Positions 1 to 7,719 of a stretch of DNA of 64,000 bases are shown here, in pieces (position 1 is the stretch's first letter; every line of letters begins with the position of its first letter). This DNA comes from Thalassobium sp. R2A62 (GTDB taxonomy: Bacteria; Pseudomonadota; Alphaproteobacteria; Rhodobacterales; Rhodobacteraceae). A program made the position numbers and the translations under genes. Under the pieces are notes generated by a model. That model did no database searches. It had not been told where the DNA came from and was given only the letters and a program-made list of their open reading frames with translations. The stretch covers positions 3,203,829 through 3,267,828 of the forward strand of contig NZ_GG697169.2 of the NCBI RefSeq assembly GCF_000161835.1, given 5' to 3'.

Positions 1-710
1 TCGAACTCATCACCACCGCGCCGTCCGTGATCTATCACGTCTACATGCGTGACGGCGAAATGATCGAACTGCACAACCCCGCCGACATGCCCGACCTCAC
101 GCTCGTCGACCACCTCGAAGAGCCGCGGATCAAAGCCACCATCCTCGTGCCCGACGAATACCTTGGTGACGTCCTCAAACTGTGCCAGGACCGCCGCGGT
201 ATCCAAGAGGACCTAACCTACGCAGGCTCGCGCGCCATGGTTGTCTATGACCTGCCGCTGAACGAAGTCGTCTTTGACTTCTACGACCGACTCAAATCCG
301 TGACCAAGGGCTACGCGTCCTTCGATTATCAAATGATCGGCTACCGCGAGGACCGCCTCGTCAAAATGTCCGTCCTCGTGAACGAAGAACCCGTCGACGC
401 GCTCTCGACCATGGTCCACTACGACCGCGCCGAACAGCGTGGCCGAGCCATGGTGGAAAAGCTCAAAGACCTGATCCCCCGTCACATGTTCAAAATCCCG
501 ATCCAAGCCGCCATCGGTGGCCGCGTCATCGCCCGCGAAACCCTATCGGCCATGCGTAAAGACGTGACCGCAAAATGTTACGGCGGCGACGCGACGCGTA
601 AAAAGAAACTGCTGGAAAAGCAGAAGGCCGGTAAGAAGAAGATGCGCCAATTCGGTAAGGTCGATATCCCTCAAGAAGCTTTTATTTCCGCTCTCAAAAT
701 GGACAGCTAA
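1..710 (+). CDS. lepA: Elongation factor 4 (LepA), C-terminal part
   Basis: This is the end of the ribosome back-translocase LepA/EF4, a translational GTPase that acts on stalled 70S ribosomes. The reading frame is already open at base 3, so the G domain and the start lie upstream of the window. What is visible is the elongation factor G-like domain followed by the LepA-specific C-terminal domain: [17 protein letters not shown], the [18 protein letters not shown] stretch, [25 protein letters not shown], and the lysine-rich tail [20 protein letters not shown]. These are diagnostic of LepA rather than EF-G. The last codons and the stop form the left arm of a long hairpin. Confidence 0.97.
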   Translation, partial: ELITTAPSVIYHVYMRDGEMIELHNPADMPDLTLVDHLEEPRIKATILVPDEYLGDVLKLCQDRRGIQEDLTYAGSRAMVVYDLPLNEVVFDFYDRLKSVTKGYASFDYQMIGYREDRLVKMSVLVNEEPVDALSTMVHYDRAEQRGRAMVEKLKDLIPRHMFKIPIQAAIGGRVIARETLSAMRKDVTAKCYGGDATRKKKLLEKQKAGKKKMRQFGKVDIPQEAFISALKMDS

Positions 711-729
711 AAGCTGCCCATTTTGAGAG
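691..729 (+). terminator. Long hairpin overlapping the lepA stop codon
   Basis: Bases 691-708 and 712-729 form an 18-bp inverted repeat with one mismatch and a three-base loop. The left arm encodes the last six sense codons of lepA and the loop contains its stop. There is no T run after the right arm, so it is not a classical intrinsic terminator. It may end lepA transcription or protect the mRNA 3' end; both roles are inferred. Confidence 0.55.
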
Positions 730-861
730 TGCGTGCGGGTAAACGGTTTTGCAAATCAAAACTGTGGCCGGCACTCGGTGGCTGGGGGCTGGTACCATAT
801 TCCAATCTGGGCTAGAGTTTTCCTGTTGGGCTATTTCCCCAGCGGGCATACGGCTCAAAAA

Positions 862-1380
862 ATGGATATAGAGAAGTATTTTGGTGAAATTTTTGAGACT
901 GCTAAGTCTCATGCCTATGTTTTTGGCCAAGCCGTAGCCATATTCCTCTCCATCGGGTTAGCGCATATCTTCGGGTTCACTTTTTTGTTGCCTGACGGCA
1001 TTCGACTTATCTGGGGCGGATCCGCCAGCTTGTCACTTTTGGGAATGTTTGCGGTTTTCTTTACGCTTAGCGCAATACTGTCTCGTATTTTGATACTGGC
1101 TATACACCCGACCCTTAGAGTGGCCCTTTATTTGTCACTAATCGCTAGATACGCTTCATCAAGGCGCAATTTCAGCCATTCTTTGAGCGAGAAAGTGATG
1201 TTATCTAGTCCAGTGACGAAGAGGAATAACCTTCCAGAGCACATATCGGCTTTGACTTATTCGCTGAACAAATGGTCGATAAGACTGATCAATAAACGAA
1301 TGGTCCGAGCACATGTCGTAGGGATGTTTGTAACTCAACGGATTCAACCCAAAGGGGGGTTCTTTTTTGAATCGCCATGA
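862..1380 (+). CDS. Hypothetical membrane protein with two predicted helices
   Basis: I do not recognise the family. The frame is open from 733, but the ATG at 862 (MDIEKYFGEIFETAKSHAYV) is the more natural start, giving 172 residues. Two hydrophobic segments are visible near residues 18-42 and 50-82, followed by a basic, hydrophilic C-terminal half (SSRRNFSHSLSEKVML). The gene is AT-richer than its neighbours, which suggests transfer. Its stop lies inside the start region of the next gene (1367), so the two look translationally coupled and may work as a membrane pair. Confidence 0.5.
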   Translation: MDIEKYFGEIFETAKSHAYVFGQAVAIFLSIGLAHIFGFTFLLPDGIRLIWGGSASLSLLGMFAVFFTLSAILSRILILAIHPTLRVALYLSLIARYASSRRNFSHSLSEKVMLSSPVTKRNNLPEHISALTYSLNKWSIRLINKRMVRAHVVGMFVTQRIQPKGGFFFESP

Positions 1381-1863
1381 GGCAGTAGTCTTTTTCGGGT
1401 TTACAACGATAATCCTGATGTGGACCGACTCACCGATTTGGATTGATGGAAGTCTTTTTTTCCGGGTTTAGTTTTTATCGGTGCGGCGTTGCTGGGCGTG
1501 TCTCCTATGAGCCAACTGGAGACTTGGAAACGAAACAAGAGATTGAAGCTGAACGCGGATCTATCGGTTCCGAAACTGGCGATCCCATATTGCACAACAC
1601 TTGTTCTTTCGCTGTCGGCACTGTCAGGCTATCTGCGTCATCAACATCTTCTGTCGCTTCAAACAATTACCATTGCTGTGGAAGAGGAAACATCTGTTGG
1701 CAGAGTAGTTCAGAAAACGGGTTCTGGCAAAATATTGTTTGTCAACTCGGACTTATTTCCAGAACTCGGTACTTATCAATATCTGAGCGATGATCTCGGA
1801 TATTCTTTGGTGCAAGATAACGATATTGAGCGAGCCATTTTCGATAGTATTATCCGAAACTAG
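1367..1863 (+). CDS. Hypothetical membrane protein, frame split at a T7 run
   Basis: No family recognised. A TTG at 1367 follows a strong purine ribosome-binding run (1351-1359) and opens a 34-residue membrane peptide (AVVFFGFTTIILMW) ending at the TAG at 1469-1471. At the seven Ts of 1455-1461 the coding sense moves to the -1 frame, which continues as FFPGLVFIGAALLGVSP and runs to 1863. The joined product is about 165 residues with several hydrophobic segments. The junction, T TTT TTC in the zero frame, is a canonical -1 slippery heptamer, so programmed frameshifting is possible. A one-base loss in the homopolymer, or a sequencing error, is equally possible. If the frame is not joined, the distal part alone could start at TTG 1489 or ATG 1507. 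Confidence 0.45.
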
Positions 1864-1975
1864 AGCGCGACGAAAATGTAAGACATTAGGATTTGCTCCC
1901 CAGCCCGATCCCCACCGACACCGCGCTCGTAACTGAAAAGGGTCCTCGACCGTTTTCTCGGGCGATGCCCGATCG

Positions 1976-2221
1976 TCACTCGCCCTCCAACATCCGCTCC
2001 ATCCGCCGGTAGACCGCCTCGATCCGGCGCCGTTCTTCGTCCAGCTTTAGCCCGTCCCATCTCTCTAGCATCTCGCATTGGTACACCGGCACCACCGACG
2101 CCACATTCCGCCCGTGGTTTGTCAGCCACAGCCGCCCGCCCATGTGCCGCACCCAGCCGATGTTATCTACCATTGTCCGCCCGAACTCGGACACGCTCAG
2201 TATTCTGTAATCCACCGTCAT
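1976..2221 (-). CDS. Phd/YefM-like antitoxin (orphan)
   Basis: An 81-residue protein resembling the N-terminal DNA-binding fold of Phd/YefM antitoxins. It has the SVSEFGRTM opening, a basic loop, then LTNHGRNVASVVPV, which matches the usual pattern in which a conserved hxxHGxPVAxLVP strand follows SVxEFR. A charged helix (LDEERRRIEAVYRRMERML) ends the protein, where a toxin-binding tail is expected. The start at 2221 is supported by an AGGAG about 7 bases upstream; the frame extends further upstream but without a ribosome site. No toxin gene lies next to it on either side. Direct repeats upstream (2236-2283) may be its operator. Confidence 0.6.
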   Translation of the reverse strand: MTVDYRILSVSEFGRTMVDNIGWVRHMGGRLWLTNHGRNVASVVPVYQCEMLERWDGLKLDEERRRIEAVYRRMERMLEGE

Positions 2222-2235
2222 TGCGCTCTCCTGAT

Positions 2236-2283
2236 CCAAAATATGCAAATTACGTAAAATCAGACCAAAATTACGCAAATTAC
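2236..2283. promoter_or_regulatory. Two direct repeats in a divergent promoter region
   Basis: CCAAAATATGCAAATTAC (2236-2253) and CCAAAATTACGCAAATTAC (2265-2283) are near-identical direct repeats about three helical turns apart, between the antitoxin-like gene and the phnA-like gene. On the minus strand they read as GTAATTTGC-type units. The element TTGCRTAATTT within them also occurs in the prpE promoter region near 9938-9948. An operator role is inferred from position and repetition. Confidence 0.5.
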
Positions 2284-2318
2284 ATACAAATTTCCCGCGC
2301 GCCCTGTTAACAAACACC

Positions 2319-2831
2319 ATGACTTGCCCGCTTTGCGCCACTGACGCCCCGCTCATTCAAATGCCCGTTTCGGGTCGGCCAGACGGCGCATCCGCCGCTG
2401 TTTGTGCGATCTGTGTGGACCAGATTGGCGGCACCCCCGAGGTCGATCATCTCCGCGCTTTGCCTTCGACCATGTGGTCCGAAGACCCCGCAATCCAAGT
2501 GCTCGCAGCGCGCCTCCTCACGGCCCTGAGCCACGAGGGATGGGCCCAAGACGCCGCAGACCAACTCTATCTAGATGACGAGACCCGCGCATGGGCCGAT
2601 AACGTCGTCGCCAAAACCGACCACGCCGACGCCCACGGTGCGGCCCTGTCCACAGGCGACACCGTCGTCCTGATCAAGGATTTTCCGGTCAAAGGGGCAG
2701 GGTTCACCGCCAAACGCGGCACCGCCGTGCGCGGCATATCCTTGGTCCCCGACAACCCCGCCCAGATCGAAGGCCGCGTCAGCGGTCAACGGATTGTGAT
2801 CTTAACCGATTTCGTGAAACGCAAACGATAA
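2319..2831 (+). CDS. PhnA-family (YjdM-like) protein
   Basis: The 170-residue protein starts with a CPLC motif and a second CAIC motif about 27 residues later, the zinc-ribbon layout of PhnA/YjdM. It ends with the PhnA C-terminal domain (SGDTVVLIKDFPVKG, then FTAKRGTAVRGISLV and RIVILTDFVKRK). The family was once annotated as alkylphosphonate uptake, but its biochemical role is not settled. No other phn gene is present, so a phosphonate role should not be inferred. No clear Shine-Dalgarno precedes the ATG. Confidence 0.85.
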   Translation: MTCPLCATDAPLIQMPVSGRPDGASAAVCAICVDQIGGTPEVDHLRALPSTMWSEDPAIQVLAARLLTALSHEGWAQDAADQLYLDDETRAWADNVVAKTDHADAHGAALSTGDTVVLIKDFPVKGAGFTAKRGTAVRGISLVPDNPAQIEGRVSGQRIVILTDFVKRKR

Positions 2832-2848
2832 AAAAACTCAGCCTTATC

Positions 2849-3211
2849 ATGCTCTTAACTGCCTGTTCGCCAGCTGAAAACGTGTCTGAGACGTCTTTTG
2901 GCAGTGCCGAAATTCTCGAACTGGGTGTCGACACTGCGCGCGTCATAGTCTTGGGGAATGGCTCTCAGACCGCCGCGAACTGGGGCGCGTTGCTCAGTTC
3001 GGCTGAATACGTCAATTCCCGTAATTATGAATATTTCCAGATACTTACAGGCGGACCTCAGGGCGTGGATACAGTGCTGTCCAGTCTCGATACGGTGGAT
3101 TTTAACGCCCCGAATACACAAACCACCAGCGTTGTTCTGGCGATCAAACTGGCCAACCAACACGGTCCAGATACGCTGCGGGTCGTGGATGTACTTGAAA
3201 CCCTTGGTTAA
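2849..3211 (+). CDS. Small predicted lipoprotein of unknown function
   Basis: The protein has a lipoprotein signal: hydrophobic MLLTAC with lipobox L-T-A-C, then a polar mature part of about 115 residues without a recognised domain. From the ATG at 2849 the n-region lacks lysines. The frame is open upstream as I-K-K-L-S-L-I-M, which would supply the expected KK n-region if translation began at the ATA at 2828, overlapping the stop of the upstream gene. The last four bases overlap the converging Dabb gene. Function unknown; likely anchored in the inner or outer membrane facing the periplasm. Confidence 0.6.
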   Translation: MLLTACSPAENVSETSFGSAEILELGVDTARVIVLGNGSQTAANWGALLSSAEYVNSRNYEYFQILTGGPQGVDTVLSSLDTVDFNAPNTQTTSVVLAIKLANQHGPDTLRVVDVLETLG

Positions 3212-3507
3212 ATTTCGAAATCAAAAACCAACAAATCGCCGCCACACATCTCGAACAGCCGTTTGCCAGCCGCCGCATGGTCGGCATCCACCAAATACCC
3301 GTCCCGCGCCGCAACGTCTTGAAAATAAATGGTAAATCCGTGGGTGTAGCCCTGTGCAAACCCCTCGGGTGATACATTCGTTCCCCAGTCCATCGCGATG
3401 ATCCCTGGCACAGTGGTCTGCAATGCCATCAATGGCGCACGGACGTCTTCAAGCTGTTGATCTGAAAAGATTTCTGGCGTTTTGAACAGAACGATGTGAC
3501 GGATCAT
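3208..3507 (-). CDS. Dabb (stress-responsive A/B barrel) domain protein
   Basis: A 99-residue single-domain protein with the Dabb layout: an opening MIRHIVLFK strand, a helix (LEDVRAPLMALQTTVPGI), the WGTNVSPEG strand, then YTHGFTIYFQDVAARDGYL. The conserved pattern HIVLFK...G...THGF..F is typical. The family forms dimeric alpha+beta barrels, and members range from stress proteins to cyclases. The substrate cannot be told from sequence. It overlaps the end of the preceding lipoprotein gene on the opposite strand by four bases. Confidence 0.85.
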   Translation of the reverse strand: MIRHIVLFKTPEIFSDQQLEDVRAPLMALQTTVPGIIAMDWGTNVSPEGFAQGYTHGFTIYFQDVAARDGYLVDADHAAAGKRLFEMCGGDLLVFDFEI

Positions 3508-3585
3508 TGATAACCCCTAGCGATTTTTTCGACGGAATGTGCGGCCCCAGACGTATCACCTTTGACACAACAAACGGAGGTCAAA

Positions 3586-3672
3586 ATGCGCATCATTCTC
3601 GTTGGGTTTCTCTTTGTGATGAGCGGACTTTCGTTGCTGACCGTTGCGATGGCTCAACCCAGCCTGTTTTAG
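3586..3672 (+). CDS. 28-residue membrane or secreted peptide
   Basis: A short frame with a strong GGAGG ribosome site five bases before its ATG. The peptide begins MRIILVGFLFVMSG and ends with AMAQPSLF. Nearly the whole length is one hydrophobic segment, and A-M-A followed by Q looks like a signal-peptidase site. Its stop overlaps the stop of the convergent hydrolase gene by four bases. No family can be assigned at this length. The ribosome site and coding-like composition are the main arguments that it is real. Confidence 0.45.
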   Translation: MRIILVGFLFVMSGLSLLTVAMAQPSLF

Positions 3673-4421
3673 GCGTCAAGAAACGCGCGCACGGTCGCGT
3701 CGAACTCGCGAGGTTTTTCGGCGTGCAGCCAATGTCCGACATCAGGCAGCTTGGCAAAACGGGCGCGCGGGAACAGGCGTTTGATTTCGTCGCGATGCTC
3801 GGGCAGCACATAGTCTGACGCGCCGCCTGTCAAAAACAGTGTAGGCCCTTCGAACGATCCCTGCATCTTCGGAAAGCCGATGATCTTGTCCATTTCGGCG
3901 CGCAGCACTGGTAGGTTGAACCGCCATTCTCCGGCCTTGAGGTCCGCGCTTTGCAACAAGAAGGCTTTGACGTTTTCATCGACGTCCAGCCGTTCGGCAG
4001 CTTCAGACCGTTTGCTGACGCCGCTTAGATCCAACCGTTCCATCGCGTCGATCAGATGCGACTGCGTGTGTGAATAACCGATGGGTGCGATGTCAGCGAT
4101 GATCAAACGTCTGACCAATTCGGGTCGGGTCAGCGCGAGAACCATTGCGCTCTTGCCGCCCATCGAATGTCCCAGAACGTCACTGGGCGCATCTACTGAT
4201 CCCTCTAGGACCTGTGCCAAATCACCGGCCATATCGGGATAGCTGTTTGTATCAAAACGTGGGCTGGTGCCGTGGTTGCGCATGTCGACCGCCATAACAC
4301 GGCGGCTGTCTGAAACGCGCTTGGCGATGGCACCCCAATTGCGCCCCGAACCAAACAGCCCATGAGCGATCAAAAGGTCAGGACGCTCTGTGCGCGCCCC
4401 ATGTTCTATTGTGTTCAACAT
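3669..4421 (-). CDS. Alpha/beta-fold hydrolase (YbfF-like esterase)
   Basis: A 250-residue alpha/beta hydrolase. The oxyanion-hole strand is LLIAHGLFGSGRNWG, the nucleophile elbow is GHSMGG with the serine near residue 86, an acidic residue sits in the GGASDYVLPEH segment, and the catalytic histidine in DVGHWLHAEKP. The opening and the VDMRNHGTSP motif match the YbfF/abhydrolase-1 esterases of proteobacteria. It is cytoplasmic, with no signal peptide. The physiological ester is unknown. It converges with the small peptide gene and is separated by a short gap from the divergent gene at 4500. Confidence 0.88.
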   Translation of the reverse strand: MLNTIEHGARTERPDLLIAHGLFGSGRNWGAIAKRVSDSRRVMAVDMRNHGTSPRFDTNSYPDMAGDLAQVLEGSVDAPSDVLGHSMGGKSAMVLALTRPELVRRLIIADIAPIGYSHTQSHLIDAMERLDLSGVSKRSEAAERLDVDENVKAFLLQSADLKAGEWRFNLPVLRAEMDKIIGFPKMQGSFEGPTLFLTGGASDYVLPEHRDEIKRLFPRARFAKLPDVGHWLHAEKPREFDATVRAFLDA

Positions 4422-4499
4422 GCACCGTTTTTAGCAGGCCTGTGGTCAATGACCAGTGGTCTGGTTGAGCCGCCCTGCCGCCACGCATAAGGTTGCCCG

Positions 4500-4871
4500 A
4501 TGGATAGCGTGACCCTAGACAAAACCGTGGAAGAACTGCGCCTCTTGATGCAGGAAAAACTGCGGCTTCGTGGGCGCAGTCTGGGGCGGCTCGCGGCCAA
4601 GGCGGGGCGACGGTTGCCCAAGGGTGTTCAGCGCGACGTCGAGACGCTGAGCGCGGCACAGATGCAGTGTCAAAACCCGAAATTGGCGCGCATGGTCGAT
4701 ACCTCGTCCGTGACCGCCGCACATACGCGGATCCGCGAACACCTAAAGGCGATCGATCCCAAAGAACGCCGCAAGACCAAGATGCTGAACATGCTTGGGT
4801 TGATCTCGTTTCAACTGATTTTTGTGGTGGTGGTCTTCATCGCATATGTTTGGTGGCGCGGCCTGATCTAA
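4500..4871 (+). CDS. Hypothetical tail-anchored membrane protein
   Basis: A 123-residue protein with a charged, helical N-terminal two thirds (VEELRLLMQEKLRLRGRSL and RIREHLKAIDPKERRKTKM) and one C-terminal transmembrane helix (MLGLISFQLIFVVVVFIAYVWW), ending a few residues later. The topology suggests a tail-anchored inner-membrane protein with its basic domain in the cytoplasm. I do not recognise the family. It converges with glyA, with a hairpin between them. Confidence 0.65.
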   Translation: MDSVTLDKTVEELRLLMQEKLRLRGRSLGRLAAKAGRRLPKGVQRDVETLSAAQMQCQNPKLARMVDTSSVTAAHTRIREHLKAIDPKERRKTKMLNMLGLISFQLIFVVVVFIAYVWWRGLI

Positions 4872-4873
4872 CG

Positions 4874-4906
4874 AAAAACGCCCCGCCAGTTGGAACTGAC
4901 GGGGCG
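4874..4906 (-). terminator. Intrinsic terminator of glyA
   Basis: CGCCCCG at 4879-4885 pairs with CGGGGCG at 4900-4906, with further pairing of CAGTT and AACTG inside. Read on the minus strand the stem is followed by a T run (bases 4878-4874), as expected for the end of the glyA transcript. It may also serve the convergent gene. Confidence 0.75.
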
Positions 4907-4937
4907 CTGAAACCGCAAGTGGGCCGAGGCCCAATTC

Positions 4938-6233
4938 TTATAGGTTTGGATACAGCGGGAAGTTCGCGCACATGGCTGCAACTTCGGCGCGGACCTTGGC
5001 TTCGACAGCGTCGTTGCCGTCTTCGCCATTGGCGGCCAAACCGTCGACAACTTCGACAATCCAATCGGCGATCTGGCAGAACTCGGTTTCGGCAAAGCCG
5101 CGCGTTGTGCCCGCAGGGCTGCCCAAACGAATGCCGGACGTGACCATCGGTTTTTCTGGGTCAAACGGAATACCGTTTTTGTTACAGGTGATATGTGCAC
5201 GGCCCAAGGCACGCTCGGTCGCGTTGCCTTTGACTTCTTTGGGGCGCAAATCAACCAGCATAACGTGAGTGTCTGTGCCGCCTGTGACGATGTCCAATCC
5301 GCCCTTCATCAGTTGATCAGCCAAGGCTTGGGCGTTCTTGATAACTTGCTCTTGGTAGGTCTTGAACTCGGGGCGCAGTGCTTCGCCAAAGGCCACGGCC
5401 TTGCCCGCAATCACGTGCATCAGGGGACCGCCCTGAATACCAGGGAAGATCGCCGAGTTGAATTTCTTTGCCAGATCTTCGTCATTGGTGACGATGATAC
5501 CACCGCGTGGACCGCGCAGGGTTTTGTGTGTGGTCGATGTCGCAACATGTGCGTGCGGGAACGGCGACGGATAGAGACCCGCCGCAACAAGACCGGCAAA
5601 GTGCGCCATGTCGACGAAAAGATATGCACCGACGCTATCGGCAATCTCGCGCATACGTGCGAAATCGATGATGCGAGGAATGGCAGAGCCGCCAGCGATG
5701 ATCATCTTTGGTTGATGCTCGGTGGCGAGCTCTTGGACCTGATCATAGTCGAGCAGGCTGTCCTGCTGGCGTACGCCATACTGGATCGCGTTGTAGATTT
5801 TACCGGACTGGTTCGGCTTGGCGCCGTGGGTCAGGTGACCACCTGCGTCCAGCGACATCCCCAGAATGGTATCACCGGGTTTGATCAGTGCTTGGAACAC
5901 ACCTTGGTTGGCTTGCGAACCCGAGTTGGGCTGAACGTTGGCGAACTGAACGCCGAACATTTCCTTGGCGCGCTCAATCGCGAGGTTCTCGGCCACGTCG
6001 ACGTACTGGCAACCGCCATAGTAACGACGACCGGGATAGCCTTCGGCGTATTTGTTGGTCATCACGCCGCCCTGTGCTTCCATAACGGCAGCAGAGACGA
6101 TGTTTTCCGAGGCGATCAATTCGATCTCGTCGCGCTGGCGACCTAGCTCTTGCTCCATTGCTTTTGCGATTTCTGGATCGCGAGAGGCGAGGCTTTCGTT
6201 GAAAAACCCGGTGTCTTTTGCGGCAGCGTTCAT
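4938..6233 (-). CDS. glyA: Serine hydroxymethyltransferase
   Basis: GlyA interconverts serine and glycine using PLP and tetrahydrofolate, and supplies one-carbon units. The protein is 431 residues, the usual length. Recognisable parts are the [14 protein letters not shown] opening, [28 protein letters not shown], and the PLP-lysine motif [11 protein letters not shown] near residue 236. The start at 6233 ([11 protein letters not shown]) follows a GGAG about seven bases upstream; an in-frame ATG 30 bases further up lacks one. It is transcribed away from nadK. Its product glycine is also the substrate of the gcv system near the right end of the window. Confidence 0.97.
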   Translation of the reverse strand: MNAAAKDTGFFNESLASRDPEIAKAMEQELGRQRDEIELIASENIVSAAVMEAQGGVMTNKYAEGYPGRRYYGGCQYVDVAENLAIERAKEMFGVQFANVQPNSGSQANQGVFQALIKPGDTILGMSLDAGGHLTHGAKPNQSGKIYNAIQYGVRQQDSLLDYDQVQELATEHQPKMIIAGGSAIPRIIDFARMREIADSVGAYLFVDMAHFAGLVAAGLYPSPFPHAHVATSTTHKTLRGPRGGIIVTNDEDLAKKFNSAIFPGIQGGPLMHVIAGKAVAFGEALRPEFKTYQEQVIKNAQALADQLMKGGLDIVTGGTDTHVMLVDLRPKEVKGNATERALGRAHITCNKNGIPFDPEKPMVTSGIRLGSPAGTTRGFAETEFCQIADWIVEVVDGLAANGEDGNDAVEAKVRAEVAAMCANFPLYPNL

Positions 6234-6409
6234 AAGAGTCTCCTGTGGCGCGTCATAAGGCATGCGGCCTTTTATATCAGGCAGCTCCGGTCGAAAAGGC
6301 TACAAAACGACCCACTTGGTGAGCGTTGCGCCAGTTAGCGGTAACCGATCGGCGACTTGCGTTTCCGATAGGCACAGGCAAAAGATGGGTGGGAACAAGG
6401 AGCTTCTTG

Positions 6410-7174
6410 ATGAGCCGCACAAATATCGCATTTTGCGCCAGTACTGCAGACACCGCCCAAGAGGCGTTGGTCGCTCTCAATGCGCGGTACGGATCGGTGC
6501 CGCAAGACGAGGCGGACGTCATCGTGGCGCTGGGGGGCGACGGGTTCATGTTGCAGACCCTGCACGCGACCCAACATTTGGTGGCTCCCGTCTACGGGAT
6601 GAACCGTGGCACGGTCGGGTTTTTGATGAACTCCTATCACGAGGACGATTTGGGCGACCGGTTGGCCGAAGCAATGGAAGAAGTCATCAACCCACTGGAG
6701 ATGCGCGCAATCACCGCCGCAGGCGAAACTCACGAGGCGCTGGCGATCAATGAGGTGTCGTTGCTGCGCGCGGGACCGCAGGCGGCAAAGCTGCGCATCT
6801 ATGTGGACGGCAAGCTGCGCCTAGACGAACTGGTTTGTGACGGTGCACTGGTTGCAACGCCGGCGGGTTCCACGGCCTATAACTATTCCGCACACGGCCC
6901 GATCATCCCAATCGGTTCGGACGTTCTCGCCCTGACCGCGATGAGCGCGTTCCGCCCGCGCCGGTGGCGTGGTGCACTACTGCCGAAACGCGCAGAAGTC
7001 CGCATCGAAGTGCGCGATCATCTCAAACGCCCTGTGATGGCCGATGCCGATAGCCGGTCGGTGCGGGACGTCGTCAGTGTCGAGATCAAGAGCGCGTCGG
7101 ACGTCGAGCACCGCATTCTCTTTGATCCCGGTCACGGGCTCGAGGAACGTCTGATCCGCGAGCAATTTGTGTAA
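6410..7174 (+). CDS. nadK: NAD kinase
   Basis: This enzyme phosphorylates NAD to NADP in the cytoplasm and is normally essential. The 254-residue protein is typical for alphaproteobacteria. Hallmarks are the GGDG motif (VALGGDGFMLQTLH, near residue 42), the NRGTVGFLMN motif, NEVSLLR, and TPAGSTAYNYSAHGPI with the catalytic-site glycine-rich loop. The start at 6410 (MSRTNIAF) has an AAGGA upstream, while the frame further upstream has no ribosome site. It lies divergently from glyA. Confidence 0.96.
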   Translation: MSRTNIAFCASTADTAQEALVALNARYGSVPQDEADVIVALGGDGFMLQTLHATQHLVAPVYGMNRGTVGFLMNSYHEDDLGDRLAEAMEEVINPLEMRAITAAGETHEALAINEVSLLRAGPQAAKLRIYVDGKLRLDELVCDGALVATPAGSTAYNYSAHGPIIPIGSDVLALTAMSAFRPRRWRGALLPKRAEVRIEVRDHLKRPVMADADSRSVRDVVSVEIKSASDVEHRILFDPGHGLEERLIREQFV

Positions 7175-7492
7175 TCGGAACTGGAGTTTCTCTGTTTCTG
7201 TCACGTAGACAGCGAGTGTAACAGTGGTGTCGCAGTTTGGACCCCTATTTTGTAAGGACTTGGGCGCCTGACAAACCATACACCCAAAAAGGATACGGGT
7301 TTCCCATATCTTTTTCCTCATCAGAGCAGACGGAAAGCATACTTTTTTAGGGGTCGTTAAAAACGCTCTCAAACCCCATTTTCGGTGTTGCAAACCCATA
7401 CCGCATCCTGCCTATGCGCTCCGATATTTGATGTCTCCGCGCATCGGCAGGAAGCGGCCTTGCCCTCGTGTGTTCGTAACACCGGTGTTTTT
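7175..7492. other. Gene-free stretch with one hairpin
   Basis: I see no convincing gene here on either strand. The one clear structure is an inverted repeat, CTGCCTATGCGC at 7408-7419 and GCGCATCGGCAG at 7439-7450 (one mismatch, 19-base loop). No T run follows it. A perfect palindrome, AACACCGGTGTT, lies just beyond at about 7478-7489 and is followed by Ts on the plus strand. Confidence 0.4.
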
Positions 7493-7715
7493 TTAGATGG
7501 AGTTCATATCGAGGTTTTCCCACCAACTCTTGAGTTCTGCGGGATAGTGTTCTTGCAGGTACTTTTCGACCAGCACTTTGCGCTGAGGGGATAATCGAAT
7601 GGGGTTCTTCCAGGGCTCAAAATCAATTCTTCATCTCCTTCACTAAATCCAAATACCTGCCGAAGCCTGTCTTTCGAACGTCTGCCGCCGCGGGCCTCTC
7701 AATAGCTCGTTGCAT
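7493..7715 (-). pseudogene. Small minus-strand coding remnant in two frames
   Basis: Two adjoining minus-strand frames read as protein-like sequence. The first, ATG at 7715 to TGA at 7623, gives 30 residues (MQRAIERPAAADVRK, then RYLDLVKEMKN). The second is open from 7630 to the TAA at 7493 and gives 45 residues with an aromatic, charged tail (FEPWKNPIRLSPQRK, then LKSWWENLDMNSI) but no start codon. Together they look like one short protein broken by a frameshift, or the end of a gene lost upstream. I recognise no family. Confidence 0.3.
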
Positions 7716-7719
7716 AGCG

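Noticed and set aside
1443-1793. Plus-strand frame of 116 residues (MMEVFFSGFSFYRCG) as a gene
   Set aside because: It overlaps the better frame 1367-1863 and its sequence is rich in Ser and Cys with no hydrophobic order, typical of a shadow frame. The slippery-site reading explains the region better.
5193-6146. 317-residue plus-strand frame opposite glyA
   Set aside because: It lies entirely within glyA on the other strand and is rich in His, Arg and Cys with no domain. It is a codon-bias shadow of the long glyA gene.
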